NCBI RefSeq assembly: GCF_032062135.1
Contig: NC_092861.1
Location: 144,419,004-144,483,003, forward strand
DNA from: Pyxicephalus adspersus
Lineage: Eukaryota; Chordata; Amphibia; Anura; Pyxicephalidae
DNA length: 64,000 bases
Direction: 5' to 3'
Within the stretch, counting starts at the first letter, position 1, and every line of letters begins with the position of its first letter. The notes under the pieces were generated by a model. It was not told the DNA's origin, did not search any database, and saw only the letters and a list, made by a program, of their open reading frames with translations. Positions 1-24,270 of the stretch are shown in pieces. The position numbers and the translations under genes were made by a program.

Positions 1-1221
1 TAAATAAAATATATTAATATACAACAGAACTGAGAGGGTAAATTTCACATTTCACCATCAGGGAGACGGCAAAAAAAACCTTGAATAAGACTATTAATCT
101 TTCACAATTCTTTACAATAACAAAAGACTGAAAGATGCATGAAGTCTCCATTCTTTCCTACTCTACACTCACCAATCTAAAAACATTAAAACAAAAGTTT
201 TAGTTTTAAATAATTTTACTTTTGTTTTATTTTGGGCCACTTTTTTTTTTTTTTTTTGGTATAACGTTTTGGAGAGTTGAAATTACTAATTTTACTCAAA
301 GTAGTTAAAAAGCTTCCTGACAAAAACAAAACACCCTTCCCCTCCATGGGGTAACACATGCCCTAAAGCCAAACTCCAGGAACTCTGAACCCCAGGCTGC
401 CACCCACCTACAGCTTCTTCCCACCCAGCTTAAAAATATTTCTGGGGAGAGTACTGTTATTGGTGGACATCTATGGGCACATTTCCATATGTGATCGAAC
501 AATTTAAATGATGCTTTATATGGAAGGTTTCTGGTTGTTTTCATATTGCATTTAAGAGTTTCAACCCAGACACATTTTATATGTAAAATACAATTCTAGC
601 ATTTATAATCGTGTTGCTGAAGCGCCTTTAAAGTCTCGCTGAGATGCGTTAATGTTTGTGATCCACACAAATATTATTAAACAACCCCAGCTTATAGAAC
701 TGAGGCAGACAGTAATCACCGTTGACAAATACACTGTAAAATCTGCATGAAGTTATTTTGCCACTTTGATACAGTGCTCATTGTGCCGTGTGTCGAAAAT
801 ACCATGTTTTGTTAAAATCCATAAAAATGGCTTGGAGATGGATGAATGGCCACATAAATAAAATCAAATCAACTCAGTACATTTCACCTGAGCTGCCAGA
901 TCTTTTTAACTTATTGGAAAATTTTCTAGATTTAATATTGACACAGCGATGTGTAAATCAATATTTTCAGAACGAGCAATATATTTTAATTTAAAAATGT
1001 TTAAACAGCAGCAGTAAATCTATGCACTTAGTACATGCACATCGTCAGAAGCTTTGGCGGCTTGAAATGCGAGACAGAAATAAAAGATGGTGAGCAGATT
1101 TAACGTACCGCCGTAAAATCAAAGTTACACACAGCTAGCGTAAAAAGTAGATTTCCGCTTTTTGGATTCTGAATCATGAAGGGGAAAGGAACAAATAATT
1201 TTTTAGCTCTATTTATTATTA
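1..1221. other. Probable GPATCH2 intron 5 sequence, little recognised
   Basis: AT-rich sequence with a poly-T run at about 241-257. A truncated hAT-like F piece (CACCCACCTACAGCTTCTTC at about 401-420, then the conserved AAATATTTCTGGGGAGA) is seen near 390-455. No exon, RNA gene or other repeat is supported. Confidence 0.4.
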
Positions 1222-1680
1222 TTGCTACACAGGATTTATATAGCGCCAACATATTACGCAGCACTGTACAAAGTCGATAGTCTTGTCACTAGCTGTCCCT
1301 CAAAGGAGCTCACAATCTAATGTCCCTACAATAGCCATATGTCATTAGTACAATCTAAGGTTAATTTTAGGGGGGAAGCCAAATAATTTAACTGCATGTT
1401 TATGTGATGTGGGAGAAAACAGGGTATCCAGAGGAAACCCACACAAACACACGGAGAACCTGCAAACTCCATGCAGATAACAGGGTATCCAGAGGAAACC
1501 CACACAAACACGCGGAGAACCTGCAAACTCCATGCAGATAACAGGGTATCCAGAGGAAACCCACACAAACACGCGGAGAACCTGCAAACTCCATGCAGAT
1601 AATGTCCTGGCTGAGATTCGAACCTGGGACCCAGCACTGCAAAGGTCAGAGTGCTAACCACTGAGCCACCGTGCTGCCTA
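1222..1680 (-). repeat. SINE-A copy with internal 61-bp triplication
   Basis: A near full-length copy read leftward. It runs from the tRNA-like head (GGTGGCTCAGTGGTTAGCAC on the minus strand, about 1655-1680) through the GGTTCGAATCTC B-box-like word to the tail word GGCGCTATATAAATCC near 1230. Between about 1421 and 1603 a 61-bp block is present three times in tandem, which creates long but meaningless open frames on the minus strand. Confidence 0.88.
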
Positions 1681-2353
1681 CTGGAACGTTTCAATGCCAT
1701 CCAAGGTCCAATGGTTGACTTATTTTACTATTTTTGTATTCCTACTTTATAACATTCATTCACCTAAACCAAAAAGTAAAGCCTGCCCCCTTCCTGCATA
1801 AAAAAAACAATAATGGATATTTTTTCTTTTTCTTAGCAGAAGAAAAACAAATGGCCAACCTCATGGCACTATTTTTAGTTTGAAAGGTAGGACCTGCAAT
1901 TAATGCCTGATCTTCACCTAACAAAACATCTGTTTTTCTTGCAATGTAATTAGTAAAATTAATGAACGCTAATCCGTCCGCTCAAATGATTTTTTGCTGC
2001 TCAAATCAATCATTTTAACACCCAATATGCTTTAGCACAAACAACGATAGATCAAGTCCAAATTGCTTTCACTTTTAACGCTCTTTATTTATTATTGAGG
2101 AAGCACTTGTTAGCGAAAAATGAAGCGGCCGCCGAAAAACTTGTCAGCAACAGATGGCGCACCCAAAGAGCAGATTTGTTTCAAGGCTTTGATGGTTTCA
2201 ATCATGGTGTGCGTTACTTTAGTAATGTTGTCTTTCTTTGACATATCATGGACTTTATTTAAAAAGGCCTGAAACATTAATAAGGGGTTTGCGTAAGACG
2301 TCTGAGACTGTAAATGACCGGATCCTACTCATGATCTACCAGGCTCATACAAT
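1681..2353. other. Unassigned sequence
   Basis: No exon or repeat recognised. The stretch is AT-rich and not obviously low complexity. Confidence 0.3.
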
Positions 2354-2570
2354 GGCCCTGATTGATTAAAGCTCTCCAAGGCTGGATAGGATACACTTTC
2401 ATCAGTGAAGCTGGGTGATCCAGCAAACCTGAAATGCATTTCTTTAACGTCATTAGCTATTTTGACAGCATATGTTTTCAATTCTGGACCAGATGCATTC
2501 CAGGTTTGAATTTCGTCACTGACAAAAGTGCATCCTCTCCAGCCTTGGGGAGCTTTAATTCATCGGGGCC
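2354..2570. mobile_element. MITE-D copy
   Basis: A palindromic element. The left arm GGCCCTGATTGATTAAAGCT is mirrored by the right arm ending near CATCGGGGCC, with inner arms AAGCTGGGTGATCCAGCAAA and an imperfect mirror CCAGGTTTGAAT. The copy is diverged in the right half. Confidence 0.8.
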
Positions 2571-3539
2571 AATGAATCAGGTCACAATGGAATACTCTAA
2601 TGGAGCAGAACCTTCTGATGTTAGAAGTATTTGATTATCACACCTCTTGGAAATCTTGAATCTCGGTAGAGAACATTTTTTATTCTTCTCAATGAGAAAG
2701 GTGTAGGGTGTGATTTGTGTCCCACTTGTGTTGGGCGAGCTATCCACGAAACAACAGGTTTGTGAGTTGAGATCCATATGCAAACTTATTTATTAAACTT
2801 GACGATAATGAAGAATTAAGTCTTAGTGCAAGGCATTTTCCTACTTACCTCACCAACAAAGACAAATAATTATTACTAGATTGCATTATGCTTTGTGTTT
2901 AACTATATCCCTGAAAATGGGACTGAGGATCCACCCACAACCAAGGGGTTTGCCTTATTGACATACAAATGGCTTGGAATGTACAGTCAACCCTCCAAAC
3001 CCAGGAGGAACATGGTATTCGTTAAAGCTTTTTCTGGGAACGACTCGATTTATTGAGTACTACAGTCTCCACAGAAAAGTACATAGGTTGGGTCACTTTA
3101 ATGATGATTGGGTTCAGGAGGAAAGTTAGCACACTTGAACAAATGTGCCCTTCCTCAAACAAAATCCAGAATAAACTCTATGCAAAAGACGACTCACTGG
3201 TAGGAGACGAGTCCTCAGAGCCTTTCACAGAATCTTCACATCTGACACTTTTTGGTGTTTTCATGGTTCCCTGCTTTTCACCATGGTTCCTTCTGAGGGC
3301 CCCAGCATCACTATGATGGTCCTATTGCTGGGTCAGCAGGGGGCACCAGAGTGCTCAAGGGAGAACCCAGGCACCTGACCGTCTTGAAGTGTTGGATGTT
3401 GAAGATTCTATTGCAGCCTACAGCCCTTTAATAGAGGGAGTTTTGGACTCACTACACACCAGATTGTTTTTTTTAATCTTTTTTAGCAGAGAGTTTTGTT
3501 TTTTTGTAATTCCCTTTTCTTGTTTTTGAGCTAGGAAAA
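2571..3539. other. Unassigned sequence
   Basis: No exon, RNA gene or recognised repeat family. The open frames on either strand show no family resemblance. Confidence 0.3.
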
Positions 3540-4330
3540 CTAAAATTTAAGCATGCTGCTATTAACATAAAACACTCACCCTCTAGTTATCTTAATTAAA
3601 CCCCTCAATCTATAAAGTCTCCTTTCTATCAACAAATAGAGAAAATGCAGAGATGTATTGGGTGCAATTCTTGACCTAAAATCCCCCAAAACTCCCGTCC
3701 CATCCTCGCTAACCAGATGAAGGGAGTTCAAGGGTACAAAACATATAAGGAGACTGAAAAAAATGACGAGGTGGCAGGATGTGAACTTCTTCCCTGGAAA
3801 ATTGAGTCAAAACGGATTTTCTCATTTACAATGAATCAAAAGGGGAAAACATTGGAGCGTGGCGAAAGTGGCGCAGATGTATCAAAAAAGCAAATGAATA
3901 AACAGTTGAGGAGATTTATCGGCAGGGAGAAATCGCCATAAATTCTGAAGAGATGGATTGATTTTTAGTTAAAGGTATAACTGACAATTTATTGGGTGGG
4001 AAGATGCATTATTTGGCAACCGGAATCCGCCTTCGGTAAAACTGATTTGTGTCCCATTGTATTTTATGGAAAAAGCCGGGGAAACATTCGGTGATTTAGA
4101 TTAAATGTATTAATCATAACCAGACAGTGTGAACTATATATCTGCTATTAAAGAAGATTTTTTGACATTTAATTCTGTAGCGATATTTTGGCTGTGTGCG
4201 GCTCTTCCTCAATCCAATTCCGGCTACAGTTGGGAGACCTCTCCTTTTTAATTTTATGAGGCTTAAAGTAGCATTTAAGCAGTCATGCGGTAAATAATGC
4301 GGGATTACAGATATTTAGTGTTTTGTTTCT
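3540..4330. other. Repeat-poor block, candidate conserved noncoding sequence
   Basis: About 800 bp with none of the window's repeat families and with mixed, non-simple composition. It includes homeodomain-like TTAATTAA (3592-3599). No coding family is recognised in the 3717-3941 open frame. Conservation cannot be judged from one sequence. Confidence 0.25.
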
Positions 4331-4995
4331 CTTTCCAGAGGGCCAATCCATCATTGGAAGACATAAAATAGCCTCCCGTATTATTTTTTTCTCTTCTCCT
4401 TCCTATTTCTCATATTTTGGGTTTTATAGGACTATTTGGAAGTAATGGAAGCGGGGAAATGAAAGAACAATCGGATACCTTGACGCAGGCAAGCGAGGCG
4501 GGAGGTTAAAATACAGTTGGCAGTTATCAGATATGACATGCGCTTTATGGCGTATGAATCTTTTGTGCTGCGTAGCTTGAATGCCTTAAAGGAGAACTGT
4601 AGTCTTTTAGTTTTATTTTTTTTCAGATTAAAGCTTGAAATACATTGTGTATTGTGTACAACCATGTAAACAATCAATACTTACATGATACGGAATGTCC
4701 ACCTGGAATATTGCTGTGAACCACTCAAAATTTGAGATTTCAGAAGAACGTTGATCAAATAATAGGATTTTTCCCCCTTATATTGCAGAGAGCACTTAAA
4801 TTTGGCAGTCAACAATTCCCAATTAAAAAGCTGTTCATGTTGCTATAATAAATATATTACACTAAATGCTGGTTGTAAGGGTTCAATTTTAGGGGTTGCT
4901 TCAACCCCTAAAATCCAACAACCAATAGAAGTGCTCCCCATATTTACTATAAGAATAGATAGAACTGTGTAGTTATAGTATAAAGCGGGTACAGC
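4331..4995. other. Unassigned sequence
   Basis: AT-rich, with no recognised exon or repeat. The 4870-4935 part is a short inverted repeat around GGTTGCTTCAACC. Confidence 0.25.
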
Positions 4996-5150
4996 TTCTA
5001 CTGGCTGCTAATATTATTATTATTATTATTATTAACATTAAACAGGATTTATATAGCGCCAACATATCACAAAGAATGTGGGTTGCAAATGACAGACAGT
5101 GACACAGGAAGAGGAGCCTGCCCCGGAGAGCTTACAATCTAGGAGATTAG
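4996..5150 (-). repeat. L2-like 3' tail fragment
   Basis: On the minus strand it reads AGATTGTAAGCTC, then the GTCACTGTCTGTC-type block, GGCGCTATATAAATCC and a (TAA)n end (about 5011-5040). It is a shortened copy of the tail described at 43118-43640. Confidence 0.75.
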
Positions 5151-5749
5151 GTTATCGAAAGACTTTTTCTACTGTATACCCAGCTGGTGACAAAAGTAAA
5201 TGGCAGACAGTCAGTGAAAGAACGCCCTACATTCTCCCTCTTTCTGTAGATCACTGTGTCCCGTGTTTTCACCCTATGCAGCTCTAATAGACACTATTAT
5301 CTAGCGTGACACACATTGCACAGGCACGGTCCAATCTTTTCACTATGAGGAAGCCAGTACAAAAAATGTCACCAACACTGGAGTGTGTACATGCAGAACA
5401 GAAGTGGGTAAAATATGCTGCAGGTTAGCAAATATATCAATAAGCTCCAATTGGGATTGGTAAAAATTTCCACTCTTTTTCTATAAATTTGTAACACTAT
5501 TAGGTTGACCAGAAATGTGCTGGACCTAAAGCCCTGCTGTTAGGAGAAGCTTCTAAATGGAGCACAAACAAACCAGGAAGACTGCCAGTGACAAGTGAAA
5601 TGGTGGAATACCAAGGAAACAGCCTAACCAATATGGCTGCTCCTATCACTACTACCCTGTGAAATTGGAGGGGGGGGGTTAAGGAGGGTAGGGCAACTGT
5701 ATGGGCATAAAGTCTGGAGACAGGTTTTTATTTTATGTTATGCCAAAAC
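5151..5749. other. Unassigned sequence
   Basis: No exon or repeat family recognised. It contains a G9 run near 5670. Confidence 0.25.
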
Positions 5750-5910
5750 AGTGTCCTCCGAGCCCATTTTAACTGGGTGCACCACCCGGGCGCTTTCAGT
5801 AGCCACCCAGCTGTTTTTGGGTGGTTACTGAAAAGCTGGGTCACAATACAGGGGCCTACAGCTTCTTCCCTCCAAGATTTAAAACATTTCAAGGCAGAAT
5901 ACTGCCAAAG
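5750..5910 (-). mobile_element. hAT-like F fragment
   Basis: It contains GGGTGCACCACCCGGGCG and the internal palindrome CCACCCAGCTGTTTTTGGGTGG, followed by CTACAGCTTCTTCC. The sequence aligns by eye with the full copy at 9364-9680 in opposite orientation and lacks clear termini. Confidence 0.7.
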
Positions 5911-6511
5911 CTTCTTTTTCTTTAAAGTATTTACAAAAGCGTTGGCTTTCTGTAGAGTTCATTAAAATAAATGTGGATGGAGGCTACCATTATTTCCTCA
6001 ATAAATATGCAGCATCTCCTTAATGTGTATTGTTAATCCTCTTATCTCGGTGCAAGTCTAAAAGATTGTGCCCTTCATAATTTTAGTTCATTCCATTTTA
6101 TCCATTGCTTTTAATCTCAATCTATGACTTCCCAGCCTACTGTGTCCTCCTCCATTGCTGTTGCCCTCTATTTTATGTCCTCTTCCATTGCTATTTGTCC
6201 CTTTTTTTTACGTCCTCTTTTACTGATATGATGTCCTCTGTCCATTGCATTTAATCTTCATCTTCTGACCCCCCAACTATCCTATTCCTTCTTCCTCGCC
6301 AACAGCCCTTTCCTTCTGTGTATATGAAAACAGAGGATCCAAAATCAACATCATTTAGGCTGTAGAGACTTTAGGTAATATAAAGGAATTTTAAAGTTTT
6401 CCACTTATTAAGCAGGAAAAAAATGTTTTACCTACTTACATTGATTTGGTTATACTGACGCGTACAAACGACTCATATACAGCAAATCTTCTATGACTGG
6501 TTTGCTTAAGA
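5911..6511. other. Unassigned pyrimidine-rich sequence
   Basis: The 6120-6310 part has imperfect repeats of the type TCCTCTTCCATTGCT. No gene is recognised. Confidence 0.3.
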
Positions 6512-6690
6512 AAACATGTATTTAGGTTAAACTTGACCTTAGACTGTATTAATGACATATGACGATGGTAGGGACATTAGATTGTGAGCTACTCTGAGGG
6601 ACAACTAGTGACATGACTTTCAGACTTTGTACAGTGCGGTGTAATATGTTGGCGCTATATAAATACTGTGTAATATTGATAATAATAAAA
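6512..6690 (+). repeat. SINE-A 3' part
   Basis: A 5'-truncated copy starting near AAACATGTATTTAGGTTAA. It contains GGGACATTAGATTGTGAGCT and TTGGCGCTATATAAATACTG, ending in (ATA)n. Confidence 0.8.
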
Positions 6691-6995
6691 TCATTTAGTA
6701 TGACATCTGAAGTGGCGGTTTTTATTGTCATAATCTAGATAATATTTCCTTCCTGCCCCAGCCATTTGTTTTTTTTTTTTTGTTAAGTATAATGGGTTTC
6801 TGTACATAACAATTTTTAATGACCTTTTGGCTCTACACAAGAAAAAAAGCCCCTCACTGAACAGAACAATCTGCCTCCTCGCAGTTCGTCTCTACATTTG
6901 TCTTTTCAATTATCCACATCTGCATTCAGCAAAACAAATGGATGGCAAAACAGCAGTAGAGAAGGGTTGGGGAAAGCGTGGATAAGAATAGGGGG

Positions 6996-7270
6996 ATTAC
7001 TAATATTATTAACAAAAATTATATAGCGCTGATATATTACATAGCGCTGTACAAATTCCATAGTCTTGTCACTAGCTGTCCATCAAAGGAGCTCACAATC
7101 TAATGTCCCTATCATAGTCATATGTTAATGCCTAATGTATGTTAATCTCTAGTACAATCTAAGGTCAGTTTTTGGGGGCAAGCCAATTAACCTAGCCGCA
7201 TGTTTTTTGAATGTGGGAGGAAACCAGAGTACCTGGAGGAAACCCACACAGACACAGGGAGAACCTGCAA
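6996..7270 (-). repeat. SINE-A copy lacking its head
   Basis: Tail to body is present on the minus strand, from the ATTATATAGCGC-type word to GGGAGAACCTGCAA at 7258-7271. The tRNA-like head is missing and unrelated sequence follows. Confidence 0.8.
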
Positions 7271-7484
7271 GAAAAAAACCCTACTGTTCACTGGAAACAA
7301 AAAGCATTTACCCTCGCCGAGTTGCATCCGGCAATTTATACCAGTTATAGAATTAAACAACTACCGGTACTTTTGCTACCACAACTTATCCCTGATCCTA
7401 ACACAGACCTCAAAACAACTGCCACTACAACACCTCAATATCTCTTGATTAAGATTTTTATCTCTCCATCATCCATAAATAAGA

Positions 7485-7540
7485 GTCTCTAATTAACCTC
7501 TGATGAAGCCACAAGGCGAAACGCGTCAAGTAAAAGAGAC
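7485..7540 (+). ncRNA. Hammerhead-ribozyme-like motif (tentative)
   Basis: CTGATGA (7500-7506) is followed by a small GCC-ACAA-GGC hairpin (7508-7517) and GAAAC (7518-7522), in the order and spacing of a hammerhead core with stem II. GTCTCT (7485-7490) and AGAGAC (7535-7540) could pair around it as stem I. Against the call, the base after CTGATGA is A and not the usual G, and a clear stem III with a cleavage triplet is not evident. Penelope-like elements are known to carry hammerheads. It may be a decayed copy or chance. Confidence 0.25.
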
Positions 7541-7696
7541 AACAGTCTTAAACTCTACACAATTTATTGGAGCTGTGTGATGGTTACCATGAATGTCTTA
7601 CAGATCTTTGAGAACCTTTATAATAATTATATTATAAATATTCTCTTTGAGAACCTACCAATAATTATATCAAGAGCTCACAATCCATTAATGTGG

Positions 7697-7822
7697 TGGT
7701 CAGGCAGGTGGCAGCCCCTGTATTGTGATCCAACTGACCAATAACCACCCAAAAACAACTGGATGGTTGCTGAAAATTGCTGGGTGGTGTGCCCTGCTAA
7801 AAGGGGCTGGGGAGAACACTTC
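7697..7822 (+). mobile_element. hAT-like F fragment
   Basis: It contains CAGGCAGGTGGCAGCCCCTG, the ACCACCCAAAAACAACTGG palindrome part, and AAAAGGGGCTGGGGAGAACA at the right end. The left end is truncated. Confidence 0.7.
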
Positions 7823-9363
7823 TATAGAGTGTCACTTGCATTTGCTGACATAATTTCCAGCATGACCGCACCCACCAGGAATCTCAAGGCTTTTGGATGT
7901 CTATAAAAGGAAGGCCTTTACACGACTAAAATATTCTAAATGCTCATAAAATCTTAATAACATTTTGCTGTTAAAATATATGATCCAGCAAAGTTATTAA
8001 GCTGTGAAAAATGAACTAAAAAATGTCCAACTCAAAATTATTTTCTTTTCAGAACAATGACATTGAAATGTGTACCCACTAAAATGAGTTACAGTGGCCC
8101 TTTAAGAACATACTCCTGACCCCTTAGTTTATTTCCTGTATAGCCAGTTACTCCTATGATCACATAAAGGAATATATAGGAAGAAGCTGACAAACCACAT
8201 GAGTTGGGAGTATTAAAAGAGATTCTTCATTTCAGTGGAAGGCAGAGAGCATGTCACGGGACTTCCATTTTAATACGGCTTAACACATTGGCCTCTGAAC
8301 TTTGACCAGGTGACTATAATTCAGCACAGAAGGATGAACGTGGGCTCCTGATGCATCTATTTTTATTTTTGCTTGACTGCTTGCTTGATCATTGTCAGGA
8401 TTTGTAGCCCATTTTCCAGGCTTATTGCAATCTCATTCTGCTGTTTTATAGGGGCTATTTCAGCTGATAGATTAACTTCCAGCAAGTGGTGAAATGTTGC
8501 CAAACTAAAGCCAGCACCGCGATATATACGGAGATACAATGTTAACATTCTATGAAACGCGTAATTCTATGGAGATCCCTGATACGGTTAGATATAAATG
8601 ATCACACCGTGTAATATAAAAAACCCTTGTCACAATTCCTGAAACTACCAGTGACTTATATATGATGAGACAGCAATGGCAATGTCCACACTGCAAAATT
8701 CAATCCGTTTACTGCAGGAAGCATTATTTAAGAGGCCATAATGCAATTTTTATTAAAGCAAAATTGAAGTTATTATTTTACATTTAGTAAAAGCAACATC
8801 GCTCGATTCTCCATTTTTATTACCATTAAAAAAAAAACAATGCAGGAGCTTCTATTTGTCTCTATTAGGCAGTGAATTACTAAATAGTAAAAGGAAGAGC
8901 TTAGTGCCCAGTTGGAGCTGGGGTTAATAAGTCCAACTCTGTGCTTACCCCAACCTGTACTTACAGGATGTTCTTTTTGATTTCTTTCAGTCTAGAAAAC
9001 TGAAGACATCAAGTAGTGGAAAGAAAATTGGAGATGGGCTTTAAGCAGATGTGAACAGTTCACTGGAAATCAAGGGGTTTCTTTTGCCCCAAAATAAGAC
9101 AACAGAAGTATTTCTTTAATTTCTATAATAGGCACCTGCCTATGTCCTCCCCTGGTCACACATGAATCACAGATGTGCACTGAGGAGTAGGAGCAGAAAA
9201 GTACAACACCTGTGTTACTATGAAGGAAGTTAAGCCTGCAGATATATTTCTTATAAACATTAAAAGTGATACCAAACATTTATCAAACATTTGAATATCC
9301 ACAATGCAAAAACGTTTATTTTAGATAAAAACATAACAGAGATCAGCTTGATTGGAAATATTC
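7823..9363. other. Unassigned sequence
   Basis: About 1.5 kb of AT-rich sequence without recognised exons or repeats. The minus-strand open frame at 8363-8548 has no family resemblance. Confidence 0.3.
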
Positions 9364-9680
9364 CAGTGTTTCCCCAGAAATATTTTTCAGCTGAGTAGGA
9401 AGCTGTAGGTAGGTGGTGATAATTTGGGCAGGGCCACATGTGACAAATTTAGTGTTCCTAGTTGTTGTTTTCCAAGGAACCCAGTACCCTATAATTCAGC
9501 TTTATAATTTTCTCATACCCACCCTTTAGTATGCCTCGTTTTTCCATCATTGTTGTATTATGCCCCAAATGACCAGTGCCCTAGTATTGTGACCCAACTT
9601 TTCAGTAATCAGTCAAAACTTTTGGTTACTGAAAAGTGCTGGGTGGTGCGCCCAGGTAAAAGGGGCGGGGGAGAACACTG
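9364..9680 (+). mobile_element. hAT-like F, full-length non-autonomous element
   Basis: It starts CAGTGTTTCCCCAG and ends GGGGGAGAACACTG, giving inverted ends of the CAGTG type used by hAT transposons. It has no coding capacity. The internal hairpin is ACCCAACTTTTCAGTAATCA against TTGGTTACTGAAAAGTGCTG. An 8-bp target duplication is not evident. Confidence 0.72.
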
Positions 9681-10169
9681 TATCCTTGTGTTATCTTTAA
9701 AAATCATGACCATGTAAAGTTTGTAACTTGTATAACATCAAGGGGTCTATTTATAAAGAAGTGTTTCTGACATTCCCATTAACATTTCCAGGTGGAGATC
9801 CTTTAATGTCTATTCATTTCAATGGCAGTACTTGATTCTCCCCCAGGGAATGTTTCAGTGAATGTTAGATAAACAGCTTGATAAATAGATACTAAAGCTG
9901 TTATTTCAAAGGAAAGCTCTGCTTCCCACTGCATGGTGACTTACCACCTGATAATTTGCTAGTTTATAAGTGCCCATATATGTGACAAAGATCAAACTAT
10001 CATTTCCATTAGTTGTCAGACTTGTGTTGCAATCAAATTGATAAAATAGTGGCTGGCAAGGTTCCGAACACTGGGAGCCCCCAGGGAACCACCGTTCCCA
10101 CCGCATACTGGCTTAGTTTTGCTACCACTAGTTCTTTGCCTTTCCAAGTGAAGTGTAATGCTTTTTTCC

Positions 10170-10385
10170 CATGGCCACACAGGAGAGGGAGAGAGGATGA
10201 GGAGACATGGCCACAAGGGAGACGGAGAAGGTGGGAGGATGAGACATGGCCACACAGGAGAGGGAGAAGGAGGGAGGATGAGGAGACATGGCCACACAGG
10301 AGAGGGAGAAGGAGGGAGGATGAGGAGACATGGCCACACAGGAGAGGGAGAAGGTGGGAGGATGAGGAGACATGCCCAAACAGGG
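10170..10385. repeat. Minisatellite, about five units of 36-42 bp
   Basis: Units begin CATGGCCACA at 10170, 10206, 10245, 10287 and 10329, with a partial sixth at 10371. The core is purine-rich (AGGAGAGGGAGAAGG). Unit lengths are 36, 39, 42 and 42 bp, then 42 to the partial unit. The several long overlapping open frames here arise from the stop-free repeat and are not a gene. It lies 0.24 kb from GPATCH2 exon 5. Confidence 0.93.
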
Positions 10386-10623
10386 GCCCTTAAAGCTTTT
10401 CTTCCTATTGTCCTTGCCCAGTGGCAATATGTTTTTTTAATGACATCTTTGAAGAAGCAAGGAGAGAAAGTAGCAGGCAGTACAACAGTGTGGAACCCAC
10501 AACCAAAAGCTGACCAGTCTATTTTATCACATAGCCATCAACAGGTCAGTTGGACCTCATAGACACATCAAAAAAGGTTACACATGGCAGAAAAATTAGG
10601 AAATAAGGCTCAGAGTCACGTAC

Positions 10624-23633
<13,010 letters not shown>

Positions 23634-24202
23634 GAACAAAGCTTGCAGGTTCCCCCAGGATCACAGCCGAGTCAGGGCAGCGGACTGAGCCACCATGTCG
23701 CTTCCGGAGCAGCAGCAGAGACCTAGAGCAGAGGCGAGCGGAAGTTGGAGCAGACCATTTACACATACATGCAAACCAGCCTCTTAAACGCAATGTTAAA
23801 ACAGTATATTATGTAAATAAATTATAGTTGAAAATACTATTTTTATTATAAAGTTTAGTGCCGTATTGGGGAGAATTTAGCGACAATTTGTGAAATTTCC
23901 CCCTGTGATGAATGGTACAGATCCATCACCACGGAGACGCGTCTAGGCTGAAGCGATTCTAGGCTGCGATCCGGAGAATGGAATGAACCATTTTATAGTA
24001 ATAATTATAAAAGTAATATACTGCGTAATATAAGTCCAATATAGACTTAGTATCTATTCATTTAAAATATTAAAAAACAATATTTAATTCGTTTTAAAAC
24101 GTACGGTCAAATTTGTAAAGTATGCCGATTTATTTGTTTTGATCCCCCTCGTTCAGGGTAGTACATTCGGTCTCCCGGGAGACGCGTCCTGACGGTGGGG
24201 AC
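23634..24202. promoter_or_regulatory. Shared intergenic region and likely bidirectional promoter of GPATCH2 and SPATA17
   Basis: These 569 bp separate the two divergent start codons. CpG dinucleotides are much more frequent at both edges (about 23600-23760, 23930-23990, 24105-24200) than in the flanking introns, with an AT-rich centre. No TATA box at an obvious position is seen. An 11-base word, GGAGACGCGTC, occurs twice (23933-23943 and 24178-24188), the second overlapping a 14-bp perfect palindrome at 24170-24183. Head-to-head spacing below 1 kb is typical of bidirectional promoters. The promoter function is inference. Confidence 0.7.
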
Positions 24203-24270
24203 ATGGCGACCCTGGAGAGGCTTCGGAAGGAAATGTCTGACCTCATACCGGAGTTTTTCCGGCAGTGCAG
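24203..24270 (+). CDS. SPATA17: SPATA17 coding exon 1
   Basis: The ATG has G at -3 and G at +4. It reads [20 protein letters not shown] followed by QC, leaving AG before a GTAACC donor. The first residues MATLxRL match mammalian SPATA17; the rest is variable in the family. This ATG faces GPATCH2 exon 1 across a CpG-containing region. Confidence 0.88.

Noticed and set aside
1326..1700. Open frames of 80-124 residues with an internal repeat resembling a Cys-rich protein
   Set aside because: They are readings of the SINE and its triplicated block; the same words recur in SINE copies at 15021, 20677 and 25796.
10128..10562. Several overlapping 99-134 residue open frames on both strands
   Set aside because: They come from the 42-bp minisatellite, which lacks stops in several frames; no recognised domain.
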